A DNA stretch of 64,000 nt from Siderastrea radians (lineage: Eukaryota; Cnidaria; Anthozoa; Scleractinia; Rhizangiidae), in the NCBI GenBank assembly GCA_964017195.1, contig OZ024890.1, positions 69,493,376-69,557,375 on the forward strand, read 5' to 3'. The notes beneath the pieces were generated by a model that was not told the origin of the DNA, did not search any database, and saw nothing but the letters and a program-made list of their open reading frames with translations. The stretch's first letter is position 1. Each line of letters begins with the position of its first letter. Positions 1 to 11,388 of this stretch are shown here, piece by piece. The position numbers were made by a program, and so were the translations under genes.

Positions 1-535
1 TTTGCATTTTGAAAAGGGTTTGGCTAGCTTGAAGAGTGAAATAGCCATGTATTCCCACGGCCTGCATCACCCTTCATTTAAATTGACCAACACATTGTAC
101 ATCTTCCACTTGATCAGACCTTTTGAATCCTTCTAAGCCGACCACATCCTGCACTAAGAACGACCACAGCTTGAAACTCTTTTCATACATAGTGATACGT
201 TTTTCACCAGGAACGACTTAATTCGCTAATACCTTGGCAACTGAGTGACTTTGTTGCTGTGGGGAAATAACTTGCTCGCTTTGCTGGAGGACGGGATCTG
301 TAACAGAAATCGGAATCTATGGACGTCAGATTCAACAGCGCTTGTGCCAACAGTAGCTAGTTTATTAGCTAATATAAACCGCTACATGTAAAAACCAATA
401 CAACTACGTACAGGAATGGATCGTTGTTGCCGGCGCTTCTCTGGGGTGTTACCCACCGGGTAACCCCAGCGAGTGTAACCTCGGCAGGTATATCTCGTCG
501 GGCGTAACTGAAGAACTACGTACATAGGGGATATT
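1..535. other. Intergenic, no gene seen
   Basis: I see no supported gene here. The open frame around 382-618 runs into the fold-back element that starts near 536 and has no recognisable domain. A short GC-rich inverted motif (GGTGTTACCC / GGGTAACCCC) lies near 445-470. Confidence 0.5.
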
Positions 536-1120
536 ACATGGTTGCGCGGAGATACGACATTTATGCGCCGATCAATTCGAAAGTTCAACATCCCCCCCCC
601 GGGCAACCCCCCAGGCATTTGAACTTTTGAAGATTGGCTTGTTCAAATTCCCTCCCCTCGGGGCAAGAAAGCCGTTCAAATGACCCACCAATTAGTACTG
701 AACTGCCTCTCCTCAAAGACAAATTTGGTCTTCAATCAAGCACTTTACACGCCTTTCAGAGAGAGATATGCTGTAATGTCACCTTCAATCTTCTTTTAAA
801 GACCCTTTTCAAAGAGTTATTCACTAACAAAGGCGAAATTCTATCTTGTAAATCCGTCAGACCCCGCAAAAACCGAAAAAATTCGCTGGCCTATAATTTA
901 CGTCAGAACAAGAGGTACATCTAAATCCCGGTTCAAATTCCCCACCCTTCCAACGCAACGTTCAAATCCCCCCCTCCCCGGGCTCGATGCACAGTCAAAT
1001 GCCCGGGATATGCCCGGGGGGGATGTTGAAGTTTCGAATTGATCGGCGCATTACCTTCGCGAACGAGTGAAATATTTTTCAACACGAGAAGATAAATGTC
1101 GTATCTCCAAGCGGCCATGT
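536..1120. mobile_element. Non-autonomous element with imperfect terminal inverted repeats
   Basis: The left end starts ACATGGTTGCGCGGAGATAC. The right end is its inverted counterpart, finishing in GTATCTCCAAGCGGCCATGT near 1120. Both arms carry the shared segment CGCCGATCAATTCGAAA next to C-rich tracts. The right arm has about 43 bases near 1050-1092 that are missing from the left arm. The interior (634-924) has an open frame with no recognisable domain, so I do not call a gene. No target-site duplication was obvious. Confidence 0.6.
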
Positions 1121-1323
1121 GATTTTCTGTTTATTATATAGACACCGATGAAATACCAGGATAACGATTTCTTGGGCGTGAATATCTTGCATACGTATAA
1201 ATGGTATGAATGATGGACCGTTCTCAAAGTCCGTGTTTGGCATAGTTTAGTAAGGGACTTCTTGCCACTTCGTCGCTAATCTTCCACGTCTTGGCTTGAA
1301 GAGTTCACTTGCTGCAAGTCACG

Positions 1324-1514
1324 AATAGACCTTTTTACCGATACAGAAGTTATATTAATTTTGCCCCCTGGGCATCCCATAATACTGGATTGATTCTATT
1401 ATTGTGATAATGCTGCGTTATCACTACAAAAGAATAAATAAATTTCAATGAGTACTATGGGATGCCCAAGGGGCAAAATCAATATGGCCATTGTATCCGT
1501 AAAAAGGTCTATTG
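1324..1514. mobile_element. Fold-back (MITE-like) element
   Basis: AATAGACCTTTTTACCGATA at the left is matched in inverted form by TATCCGTAAAAAGGTCTATT at the right. The inner arms pair through TTTTGCCCCCTGGGCATCCC and GGGATGCCCAAGGGGCAAAA. Each arm is about 58 bases at roughly 85% identity, around a short AT-rich centre. It encodes no protein. Confidence 0.7.
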
Positions 1515-1931
1515 ACAACACTCCATCTTCGGCTAGATGGGAGGGTTGTTTACTCTAGGAGGAGGGGGTTAAGGAAAGGAGGCGTCTATTTCTTGAATCA
1601 GTTGAGTAAATATTGTAATTTACTGATCTCTGCTGATGAATACTTATTTTTAACAATTCTGCGAGTGTACTTGGAATTAAGTGGAGCGTATTGCAGTGTG
1701 TGGATATAAGGTGAGAAATAATCATGATAATCTCCTCATATCCAAATAAGTGCGAGTACCAGCTGTGGAATGAATGATTATTTCTCGACTTCGGTAATCG
1801 TTTCTGAATTTTTTGCCCCATATTTTGGCTGAAACGTTCGTTTTGCGGCGAAAACTGACTTTTGAACGCGCTGTGGCACTTAGCATGACAGCTAGTATCC
1901 TTATAAGGCAAAAAGCAGGGTAATATTTAGT

Positions 1932-2113
1932 AAATAAACCCCTCCTGGCGGCTGGTATATCGAAGGATAATATCTGAGGCTGAAGGATTGTCCGAATAAT
2001 GAACAGTTGGCCGAGAAGCCAAGTTTCGAGGGCAAGTGTGAAATTTTGAGGACAATCTTTTAGCCAAGGGCATTATCCTTAGATATACCAGCAAGGCAGA
2101 AAGGGGTTTATTC
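1932..2113. mobile_element. Fold-back (MITE-like) element
   Basis: The left arm AATAAACCCCTCCTGGCGGC, with GGTATATCGAAGGATAATAT, pairs with the right arm that ends in AGGGGTTTATTCATT and includes ATTATCCTTAGATATACC. The element is about 180 bases. The open frame through it is a by-product of the repeat. Confidence 0.6.
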
Positions 2114-3197
2114 ATTTTATAACCCTACGATCAATTTCTACAACGCGCACACTTTATTGTGGTAAGAAAATATCCAGTGTGGGTCACAGCACATTTGCAG
2201 CTAAACAAATCAAAGCTGGATAGTTTACTCGATATTATTACACTGTGATTAGATCTGAAAAGTTAAAACCTGAAAAAGTGACTTCCTTTCTTGTTCTCTT
2301 TCGTCAATAAAATTGGACGACGGATATCAAATCGGACGATTTTGTACCATATGATGTGTTTCTTCCAATGAGCGCGCTAAAATTAAGCAGTGGGTTATAA
2401 TCGCTGATGTCTTCTGTGCGTTGAACCTGCTAGGAATCCAGAGCCGAGTTTGAAAATACTGGTATGATAAGGCCAATTGATAGGGGGACATTTTCGAGAA
2501 ACTTGTGGCACAATAATCATGATTACATTACAATCAGGACAACGAGCAGATATACTTAATAACAACTATTGACGATTCACAATTCATGACTTCCGCTCAG
2601 GTTGTCGAAACGTCAGTCACACGAACGGTCCTTCTTAGCCCTCTTAGGACTACACTCACCCGGACGATCACATCTAACCGACTTACAAGTCGAGATTTTG
2701 TTTCGCCTGCAGTACCACCTCTGCATGTATGTTGCAAAAAGTCATGAGAAGCGACGTCGATTTTCTGCAGCATAATAATTTGTTACGCGAAGATGTGCAA
2801 TGCAACATTGTTGCGGGACAAGCTGGACGAAAATGTTGCCCGAATATTTGGCCTTTACTGATTCTCTTGGTGAGCATGTCTTTTTCCACTATCTGAACGC
2901 CTGGAATTTGCTACGAAATGAGCAGCAGCAAATCGTGGATAGCTGTGGATTATGACAACTCCAAACAACACAGCGACCAACAGAGTTTAAACGGTTGCTT
3001 CGATTCCTCCAACCTTTTTAAGAACATGGAAACTTGTCAGATTCTTAGTCGAAAAGCTCTGCCCTCCTTTAAATAGACAACAAAACGGAGAACACCGAAC
3101 ATTTGTCGCTCACCTGCACTGACAGTTTACAGGTGCTCTCCAAATTTGGCGAACTGGGTTGTAATAACACTGTCAGCTCGTAAGCACCTAAAATCAC
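2114..3197. other. Intergenic, nothing recognised
   Basis: About 1.1 kb with no long open frame, RNA gene or repeat that I could identify. Confidence 0.4.
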
Positions 3198-3205
3198 TGG
3201 TAGTG

Positions 3206-3439
3206 TAGCCTGCGTAGCTGGCGGTATTGTTGGGTTTAGCGCGCACAAGCAAGCGGCGCAGCCGCGAGTGGCTCCGCCCCAAGCCACTCGCGGCTGCGCC
3301 GCTCGTTTGTTTCAGCTCCTCCGCCCCAAGCCACTCGCGGCTGCGCCGCTCGTTCTCGCGGCTGCGCCGCTCATTTGTCGCGGCTTCGCCGCTTGCTTGT
3401 GCGCGCTAAACCCAACAATACCGCCAGCTACGCAGGCTA
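3206..3439. mobile_element. hAT-like MITE with 8-bp target-site duplication
   Basis: A 234-bp element has near-perfect terminal inverted repeats of about 54 bases. It begins TAGCCTGCGTAGCTGGCGGT and ends with the exact inverse. It is flanked by the 8-bp direct repeat TGGTAGTG at 3198-3205 and 3440-3447. The interior contains several copies of CGCGGCTGCGCCGCT. It has no transposase. An 8-bp duplication with short TIRs fits the hAT superfamily; P-like elements also make 8-bp duplications, so the superfamily is inferred. Confidence 0.85.
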
Positions 3440-3447
3440 TGGTAGTG

Positions 3448-4811
3448 TACCTGCTTTTTTGCAGGTACCTGGGATAATTGCAATTTATTAACTGTATTTA
3501 GCACAGAATTACGTTTTGGTTCAACAGCAGTTTGGAATGTGCTTAGGTAGACTTTGTGAATCAAGATAAAAACGTTAATATGCTGCCATCTTAAAGCGGG
3601 TGTCATGATGATGATGATGATGATGGGGATGATTGCTTTAAATTGATAAGCAACACAAATAGCATGATTCCGAGAAAACGAAAGGTTTACCTGGTCCAAG
3701 AAATGTACTCTGTCGAAACTGGCTGGGCACCGTGTAAACAATTCTGTGGTTATTTGACTTCATTCACAAACCTGAGCAAATGATATAAACAACTTTTCTC
3801 TTGAAAATCAATTTTATTGCAGATAATTTCTTTATGTCCACGGCATCTCAAAAATGGGACAAACAAGTAAAAATATATTAATAAATTTGTCTCTATTCAG
3901 TACAATATAGTAGTAATGAAATAAATTGAGTTTCTCATGGATTTGACAGCCATTCAAAAAATATGATTTACAGTTTTTGTTCTAATTACTAATATACATT
4001 TTTCTCACCCCAATCACCCCTTTAGTCATACAATGCGATCTATGATTTTAGCTAAGGTTAGAATCTGCAACTGAAATTCTACCGCGGTGAAATCAAAGGG
4101 ATTGCTCTGTGACCAGAAAAGGAGAAAACGAAGCCGTCTAACATCTTCTTACACAAGAAGACAATTTTGAAAATTTGTCAACTTTTGTATTTTGCTTGCT
4201 TTTTAGGAAGTAAATGGCTCCAAAACATGAAAAATAAAATGAAAAATAAAAGACGTTGCAAATAGCTTACCGTAAACGATCTAATAAATGCCCCGAGCGT
4301 TAATTTTTTGTTTTTGTTTTTAGGCAGTCACTAATGAGAGTGGCGTTAATTCAATTTTACTTATATCATGATTTATATCTATGTAGAGTACAGAAAGGGG
4401 TCTTTATTGAGTGTCGAAAGAAATTTGCGTTTGCCTTACTACCAATCGTACAATTGTACTTGCTCGCATGCGTTTATTAAACCGCGTTTAGCGCCATATA
4501 GATGTATCTGCTTTGAGTCCTGATTGGTTCATTGTGTTTTTTTGCACCTTTTGTGACTTGTTGTGATTACTTCTTTTTTAGTTGTACGGCACCCATCTTT
4601 TTCGTTCATTTCATAGCCTGAGCAATACGCTGATAACAATTATTATTATTAAAGACCTTCAAGTAAGCTGCAGATCATATTTTTCAGTGTTCTTTCCTTA
4701 TTTTTTAGGAAAGTGTAGTAAGGGCGATTTCTTATACTTTTGTTTAGCACAAAATACCTATTCGGGGGGGGGGGGGTGTTCATTAGAGTGTCTATTTACT
4801 TCTTAAGCAAG
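3448..4811. other. AT-rich intergenic / 3' flank of the chitobiase-like gene
   Basis: There is no coding signal. For the minus-strand gene that ends at 4812, TTTATT motifs (AATAAA on its sense strand) lie near 4403 and 4473-4478 as possible polyadenylation signals. A run of 13 G starts near 4764. Confidence 0.35.
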
Positions 4812-5257
4812 CTAATGTTCCAAAGCGTCCCACATTTCTTTAGTCTGCTGTTTAGCTCTGGCCTCGTCGCTGTAATCCAACAGATCTGCATTCCAGATCG
4901 CCACACCATTCAAGCCTTCTCTTACGGCAAACTCGCATTTCTGTTTAATGCTGTGGGGGTTGTCGTACCACACCTGGTGCTTTCCATCGACGCTGTCCTC
5001 GTAGTTGATAAAGAACGAGGCAGAATCTTCATCCCACTGAGGCCCATACGTTGCCCTGCTGACAACCAAGTCCTGTATTTCTGCATACTCTATCTGTCTA
5101 CCGGCAGCATCACTACAGTTCACGCCCCGGAATGGAACGTGTTTGATGTAGCAAACGTTTTCTTTGAGGTCCAGGCAGGGGTAGTCATAACCGTACCACG
5201 GCAGGCCAAGAACAAGTTTTTCTGGTTTGATTCCCAGAGCTAGGTATTCTTCCACAG
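4812..5257 (-). CDS. CTBS: Chitobiase-like gene, exon 4 (terminal)
   Basis: The acceptor TTTTTTCTAG leads into CTGTGGAAGAATAC. It encodes the C-terminal half of the TIM barrel (LGLPWYGYDY, QVWYDNPHSI, WNADLLDY) and ends with stop TAA at 4812-4814 (minus strand). Confidence 0.9.
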
Positions 5258-8200
5258 CTAGAAAAAATGCAAGGCAAAGGAGTGGAAATAGACGTTAGCT
5301 CTTCCATGTGCAGTACCTGAGTTTATCAGCTATTCTGGACTTCGCACTACCAGCTGATTTTCATAAATGTTTAAGAGTATAAATTGACCCAAAATGGTTT
5401 CGCTGTCATTAAGCTGATCTCAAAGGACTGCAACAGTTAGTTACCTCATATGAATTAGACCCAGAAAAACTTTGAATTAGCCGACAGTTGAAAGTTACAG
5501 CAACTTGCGGCTAACAAAAACAGTGAAGAGTGAATATTTCTGGTATTTTGACTCATCTGCAATTGCAAGAAACCAAGTACCATATTAAGATGTACTACTA
5601 ATCAATGCTCAACGAAATCAATGAGTAATCAGCTGAGAAATAAAAGAAAGAGAGCCACTGTCTGTACCCGAGGACACAATTAGAAGTTTTGGTTAAACAG
5701 ATGAAAATAAACTTCCCTAAAATTAATGTCCCAATAAAATAATGCCACATACTGATTAACATGTGCTAATTTCATTGAGAGTTAATTTCCAACATGTAAG
5801 TTAATATTTAGAGCAGCAAGAGTTCAAGACTTCAAATTATCTGGTTGCCTCTTGGTCTGGAAAGTGTCAAAAATGATGTTTTGTGAAGGATCAATCAGTG
5901 GGGCATTTGATTGTACAATAAGACTCAATTATCTTAAATTTGTCAAATGCCTGAGGGTTTCCCAGAGAGGATGGGTTAAGGGGAGACAACCATGTTTAGC
6001 ACTGATTGATACTCTAAGGCAAACAAGAAATGTTACCCTGGTTACCACTTATGTCAGGTTCACAGATGAGGAGTATGCTGGCATGGATGCTGGCACGCAT
6101 CGAACGCTGAATCTCCCAACATTTTCAATTTTGCCCAGTTTCCTAAGAAATGCACCTTTAACAGGTGTAAATTGCTCAGAAGCACCTGTAACAAGTGATT
6201 ATTTATAAAGCCATCAGATTCTGTCTAATTACCATATTTTGTTTGGTTGAGAGGTGAATTTGCCTTTGCTATACACTCTCCTGTTTTGATCTGACTCTGC
6301 TCATCATATGCCATGACAACAAGAAAATCAACAACTTTGGACAGAGCCTCCGTGTCATAACAGCGTCCATCGATACAGTCTGGAGACCATGCAACATCAA
6401 AAGACACCTGAAAATTAACAAAAAAAGGAAATAATCTTTTCTGAAACAAATAAATACACAGCGGGTAGTCAAGCCTAGATTAACTACATTTTCCATGGTA
6501 TTAAGCAACTAGCATAACTAGTATAACTACTCGCCCTGGATGCAAGCTCATCACAGGATTATGTCCTCTTACCATTTTGTTAGTCAAATAATTTCACCAT
6601 TAGTTTGTTGCCAGCAATTTATGAACCTGAGTGGAAAGAGACAATGTGGGAATGCCTCATGTGGTAATGAGACCTCAGCTCTGACTATCGGTCTTCATAC
6701 ACCAAATTCATAATGGTGGATGGCTTGGGTAGAGAACATGAACTGAAAACAAGTAGGGTAAGGTTATTACGGTGTCCACACTGAGGGGGCTAACTGTAGC
6801 TCTTTGCAAGCAATGTAAAATTCCTTTTTCTTAAAAGGTTATTAAAAAAGACTTAACAGGCATTTTAGGGACTAATGACTGCTGGAGTTTTAACCTGGTT
6901 TACGTAGCATGAGCCAAGTACCTCAGCATCTTGTCAGGTTTCTGTATCAGTTTGCCGGTAACCCATTCTTAATATCATTCTGACTCATAATTATGTCAGA
7001 CACTAACAATTGATATACAGTAATTGAGTAAATTATAATTGATACATACGCATTTTGATGTTAACCCATGTGTCGCATACCTGTGCATTTTTTATAGCTG
7101 CACGGAAAGCCGTAGCTGTCTCATTAACAAGTTTCGTCAATAATGTGACCTCCCTTGACCTCTTGGCTATCGGCGACTCTATGTCAATATTAACTCCATC
7201 TGCATGACGGGCTAGGGCTTCTTTGGTTAGGTTTTTGATCCATTTTGTTCTTAGTTCTTTGTTGCCAAGTTTCTCTGTTGGAAAATTGGCTGCCAAGACA
7301 ACCCGCACTCCCTGCAAAAAGTACACATGTTCACAACATAACATATTTAACGTGTCATTTTACTGGTCTTCAAACATTTTATAATAATGAAATAAAGATG
7401 TGACCATCGCAGTTGTAACTGCCATTCAAGCAATTGTGAATTAAACCTAAAAAAAAGATTTTCGGGGCTTCAACAGGATTCGAACCCATGGCCTCTGCGT
7501 TCGTGCTGCAGTGCTCTACCAACTGAGCTATGAAGACTCATACATTGAGAGCAGGCCAATTTATTGAGGTCATCTCATGAAAGGAATGAAATATAGAATG
7601 AAAGTGATGTGAACTGCGGAAATACATGTACAAATGAAAGGAAGATGTGACCATTGCAGTTGTAATCGCAATTTAAGCAATTGCGAATTAAGCCCGAAAA
7701 AAATTATTTTCGGGGTTTCAATGGGATTTGAACTCTACCAACTGAGCTATGAAGACCCATACACTGGAAGCAGGCCAATTTATTGAGTTTCGACACAGGC
7801 ATGAAGAGACATCCAGTCAGTAAGACAATGGTGTTTTCAAGGTGAGAATTTCAATGGCTTGGCCTCAGTCCCAGCTTGAATTGAATGAGGTCACGACTGC
7901 CGGCTGAAAGTTGCCTGCCTTTCTCTCTTCTTTACTCTCTAGCCAACGATCGAGAAATGATCTCTCAAAATGATGCGTTAAACAGCTCAGGACAGTGAAA
8001 AATTGTGACACATGACTCAGTTAACATTTTGCTTGATCTTTAATTGAAGCATTTACATTCAAATCTGTACTTTCGGGTAAGTCAGAACTGCCATAATCTT
8101 CATCTTTATTTCTTCTATACATACTATAGATCGATGTTCAGATTTCAATAACAGCAACCACATGAACAAAGGGTGGTCTACCTGTGCTCATAGCCAGTCT

Positions 8201-9344
8201 GGTAGTGATACTGTAAGGGGAATTTAGAGAGTGGTCACTATTGGGACATTACAGTCAAATTTCCATGGGTGAGTCAAGACAGGTAATCATAGCCAGAGAA
8301 TCATGATTTACCCATGATAACCAGATAATGATACAAGGTTTTGCATAAAAGGAGTTTACGGAGGAAATATATACTAACTTCCTAGATAGAAAAAATGATA
8401 AAGAACTGGAAGATCCGTAAAATTTCCTGTATAATTTTGTGAATACGGGCGAATCATGAGGACCAAAGAATAGCCAGCAAACCATCCTTGAAAAACTTGC
8501 ATCTGTACACAGCAGTAAAATAGTAACCAATCTTCACCATAAGAACTAAACTATGTGGAATATTTGTAAACAACTAAAGCCGTACTGGGATAAATTGGCG
8601 TTTCATACCTTCTACAACTGTTCTGTCAAATTTAGAAGGTCAATCCAGTTTTCACACACTTTGTGATAAAAACTTACCAGAATTATCTCGACGGAAACAA
8701 GACAAGAAATTTGTGATCGTTACTTCATATTTACCTGGGTCAATGATCATCAAGATCTCGATCAAACTCAGTGTACAAATCAGACATCGATGACAGTAAA
8801 TAAGTCATATTGGACGATAAGTAAAGCGATGCGATGTCAAATTGACAGCAAGAAACTAAAAATGCTTTGAAATCGTAGGAAACCGAAACAAAAGTAATCG
8901 AATTTTGCCCACGCTTGTAAAATGAAACTTACAATATTTTGTTTCACGCGAATTCCATGCAAATGAAGTCAGACGCGGTAATCCGAAGACGCGTACGGCG
9001 GCGATAACCCTCCACGAAGGAAGATACATCTCGTTCACGTTATAAAATAACGATTTGCTAAAATGCCTGAATCTATAATAACCAATCCTTTGATCATTTA
9101 CCTTTTTATGCGCTTCGCACATCAGTTCGTCGTCCCATGGCCGGAAGAGTGCTATTGTCGTGACTTTATTCCAATCGTACTTTCTCCACACGTTCGGTTT
9201 CGTAGAAAACATAAGAAATTCTTTCCCTTGTGGTCTTTCGATCGGTTCGCAAAGAGCTTCGTCCTCGCAAGGACATTTCCCGCTAACCAACGCCGAAATG
9301 CTGCCCAAAACAACAAAAACCAGCACGAAAGACTTCCCCGCCAT
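4812..9344 (-). CDS. CTBS: Di-N-acetylchitobiase-like GH18 glycosidase, four exons
   Basis: A complete host gene on the minus strand with exons 9102-9344, 7081-7311, 6233-6407 and 4812-5257. All introns are GT...AG, the total of 1095 nt is in frame, and the product is 364 residues. The family is lysosomal and removes GlcNAc from the reducing end of chitobiose cores during asparagine-linked glycoprotein breakdown. The start Met precedes a hydrophobic signal peptide (about residues 1-22) and a cysteine-rich CPCEDEALC stretch. Exon 2 carries the GH18 catalytic motif DGVNIDIE, with the terminal Glu as acid/base. Exon 3 has FDVAWSP and VMAYDEQSQI. Exon 4 has LGLPWYGYDYPC, VPFRGVNCSDAAGRQ, HQVWYDNP and IWNADLLDYS, all characteristic of chitobiase. 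The length fits the vertebrate enzyme (about 385 residues). No frameshift is seen, unlike the nearby mobile genes. Confidence 0.93.
5258..6232 (-). other. Intron 3 of the chitobiase-like gene
   Basis: About 975 bases of AT-rich intron. The open frame at 5852-6208 on the plus strand has no recognisable domain and is rejected as a gene. Confidence 0.6.
6233..6407 (-). CDS. CTBS: Chitobiase-like gene, exon 3
   Basis: It is 175 nt from a TTTTCAG-type acceptor to an ATATG|GTAATT donor, ending one base into a codon. It encodes FDVAWSPDCIDGRCYD and MAYDEQSQI. Confidence 0.88.
6408..7080 (-). other. Intron 2 of the chitobiase-like gene
   Basis: About 670 bases with no repeat or gene recognised. Confidence 0.6.
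7081..7311 (-). CDS. CTBS: Chitobiase-like gene, exon 2 (catalytic)
   Basis: It encodes 77 residues between a TTTTTGCAG acceptor and an ACAG|GTATGC donor, phase 0 at both ends. It contains HADGVNIDIES, the GH18 DxxDxDxE-type active-site strand. Confidence 0.9.
7383..7570 (-). mobile_element. tRNA-derived SINE, copy A (intron 1)
   Basis: Read on the minus strand, about 7466-7537 folds as a tRNA-like body. It has a GCTCAGTTGGTAGAGC D-arm (box A), a GGTTCGAATCC T-arm (box B) and a 6/7-paired acceptor stem. The anticodon loop lacks the usual T33, so this is a SINE head or pseudo-tRNA and not a functional tRNA. A tail (GCAATTGC...GGTCACATCTT on the minus strand) follows, and the same tail is repeated in the next copy. 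Confidence 0.7.
7630..7795 (-). mobile_element. tRNA-derived SINE, copy B with deleted anticodon arm
   Basis: It is a second head-to-tail copy of the SINE just upstream, with the same tail (GATGTGACCATTGCAGTTGT) and the same body. The anticodon arm is missing: on the plus strand GGGATTTGAA runs directly into CTCTACCAACTGAGCTATG. The same flank, GCAGGCCAATTTATTGAG, follows both copies. Confidence 0.65.
7796..9101 (-). other. Remainder of intron 1 of the chitobiase-like gene
   Basis: No further gene was recognised. The open frames at 8255-8530 and in the extension below 9102 are intronic noise. Confidence 0.55.
9102..9344 (-). CDS. CTBS: Chitobiase-like gene, exon 1
   Basis: It encodes 81 residues: the signal peptide (VLVFVVLGSISALVSG), the cysteine cluster and the KYDWNKVTTIALF strand. 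The donor is AAG|GTAAAT at 9100-9101 (minus strand), phase 0. Confidence 0.9.
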
Positions 9345-10639
9345 AGCTGTTAGAAAATACCAGCCGTGTCAGACAGGTGATTGGAACCTGGAAGCAAGGA
9401 AGTGAGTGTCATTTGATAATCACGTGACTATCACAGTCTCCTTTCACACAGAACAATATCAGTAAAGGACCGCAAACGAAAATGCTGCACGTGTACGTAG
9501 GATCTAGTAAATCAAACCTAATCAGCCAAAGAAATACTCAAATGACAAACATAACAGCAAGGCTGATCTGACTACGTAGAAAGATTTGACTCGGTTATGA
9601 TTGTCCTTTCACACAGGCCACCCAAATTCACGAAACGACAGTCTTGCGCCGAACCCATTGCCCGTCTTTTTCTTCGGGCGAAAAAAACCTGGCAAAATCC
9701 AAGTAACTTCCGTTTGCTCCAGAATGAGAGAAAGTAGGAGTAGGAAATTGCGATGGAGAACCCCATTTACTGCCAAAAATGCAAGCATGACAAACAGAGT
9801 AAACAGAAATCCAGAAACTACCTATGGTTAACAAAGACGGGCCCTTGCAAGCTGGAATACGGACTAACAGCTCACAATTTTCAACCACTAGGTTCCCGAA
9901 CTTCACGAATTCATTCTTAGCTAGCGTTTGAGCGTAAGCGTTAGTACAACAACATTCACCAATGAATGCAATTGGCGGGAAATTCCTAAAATGTGCTGGC
10001 TTTCAGAGCAGAAGCATTGGCCCTCGTAGTCATTGCTTTTCATTAGATCATTTGTTCTGGTTCAAGGAGCTATCGTTGAAGATTGGTGGGAGAAAAATTT
10101 CGGAATGTCGAGGCATACGCTCGAGTATATTGGCCGAGTCGTTGGGAAATAGCGGAATCGCGGACATTACCAAATATTCGAAAACATGCATCTTCCCTCG
10201 AAAGGCAATAAAATGCGTATAGTGTTTTGCCGACTCAAAAGTCCACCGCGATTAAAGCGATCTGAGAACGGCGAAAAGTGAAATAGTACGCCACCACAAG
10301 TTTCACCTAAAGGAAAAGATGTTTTATTCACACAATTCACAAAAATACATACATCACCTTGGTTACTGACTCAAACCATGCCTGATCACCGGGTAATTAC
10401 AACATTTCATTTACATTTCCCCGTTCCCTTGACGCCACATCTTTAAATTTGCGGATTTTGTATTGTTGGGTGACAAATCAGTTGTAAATGCTATGAGCGT
10501 TGAATTTTACTGCCAAATATTAGGCCAACTATTTTTTCATCTATTTGTGTATGTGCTATTTCCTTACGCTCGTCGTGTGATATAAGACCACTTGCACTTG
10601 ATAAATATATCACGCAATGGACTCAGCTTGCTTTAAGAA
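9345..10639. other. Upstream region of the chitobiase-like gene and intergenic DNA
   Basis: The 5' flank and probable promoter lie directly upstream of the start codon at 9344. I see no clear TATA box. The open frames between 9572 and 10222 overlap on both strands and have no domain, so none is called. Confidence 0.4.
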
Positions 10640-10800
10640 GAAATGTTGAAGTCGTTTTTGCTCAGAAAAAATCTGAATCCTCCCAACAGGAGTCGAACCC
10701 ATGACCTTCCAGGTGCCGGTTGGATGCTCTAGCTCATTGAGCTATGGGGGACTCGTGGTGAGAGAGAACGGTTATAAATTTGTGATACGCAAATCACTAA
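10640..10800 (-). mobile_element. tRNA-derived SINE or pseudo-tRNA
   Basis: On the minus strand, CCCCCATAGCTCAATGAGCT is followed by GGTCATGGGTTCGACTCCTG, giving box A- and box B-like blocks of a tRNA head. The anticodon stem is mismatched and no normal anticodon loop forms, so it is a SINE relic. It differs from the two copies in the chitobiase intron. Confidence 0.6.
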
Positions 10801-10875
10801 ATGCAAATTAGGATTAAAATATCCTTCATATAAACTGTCATAGTTTGTCTACATTTTCAATTAACACCTACAGTA

Positions 10876-11388
10876 TCCGCTACAACAGGAACAGCTATCT
10901 ACAGCGTCTACAGTAGGAACAGCTATCTACAGCGTCTACAATAGGAACAGCTATCTACAGTGTCAACAATAGGAACAGCTATCTACAGTGTCTACGGTAG
11001 GAACAGCTATCTACAGTGTCTACAATAGGAACAGCTATCTACAGTGTCTACAATAGGAACAGCTATCCACAGTGTCTACAGTAGGAACAGCTATCTACAG
11101 TGTCTACAGTAGGAACACCTACCTACAGTGTCTACAGTAGGAACAGCTATCTACAGTGTCTACAATAGGAACAGATATCTACAGTGTCTACAGTAGGAAC
11201 AGCTATCTACAGTGTCTACAGTAGGATCAGCTATCTACAGTGTCTACAATAGGAACAGCTATCTAGAGTGTCTACAATAGGAACAGCTATCCACAGTGTC
11301 TACAGTAGGAACAGCTATCCACAGTGTCTACTATAGGAACAGCTATCTACAGTGTCTACAATAGGAACAGCTATCTACAGTGTCTACA
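10876..11388 (+). repeat. 28-bp minisatellite, left array (5' part)
   Basis: Tandem 28-base units built of AGCTATCTACAGTGTCTACA followed by RTAGGAAC. About 18 copies run head to tail, with the main variants ACAATAGG and ACAGTAGG. The array stops where the LINE begins, after TGTCTACA at 11388. Open frames inside it come from the repeat having few stops. Confidence 0.95.

Noticed and set aside
634..924. 96-residue ORF in the first fold-back element
   Set aside because: It lies within a non-autonomous transposon, has no recognisable domain and starts at a non-ATG codon in the actual sequence.
5852..6208. 118-residue plus-strand ORF
   Set aside because: It lies in intron 3 of the chitobiase-like gene on the opposite strand, with no domain.
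7466..7537. tRNA gene in the chitobiase intron
   Set aside because: The box A/B blocks are good, but the anticodon loop lacks T33, a stem pair is mismatched and a second truncated copy with the same tail follows, so it is a SINE head.
10670..10752. Second tRNA gene
   Set aside because: The anticodon stem and loop do not form a normal tRNA; it is treated as a SINE relic.
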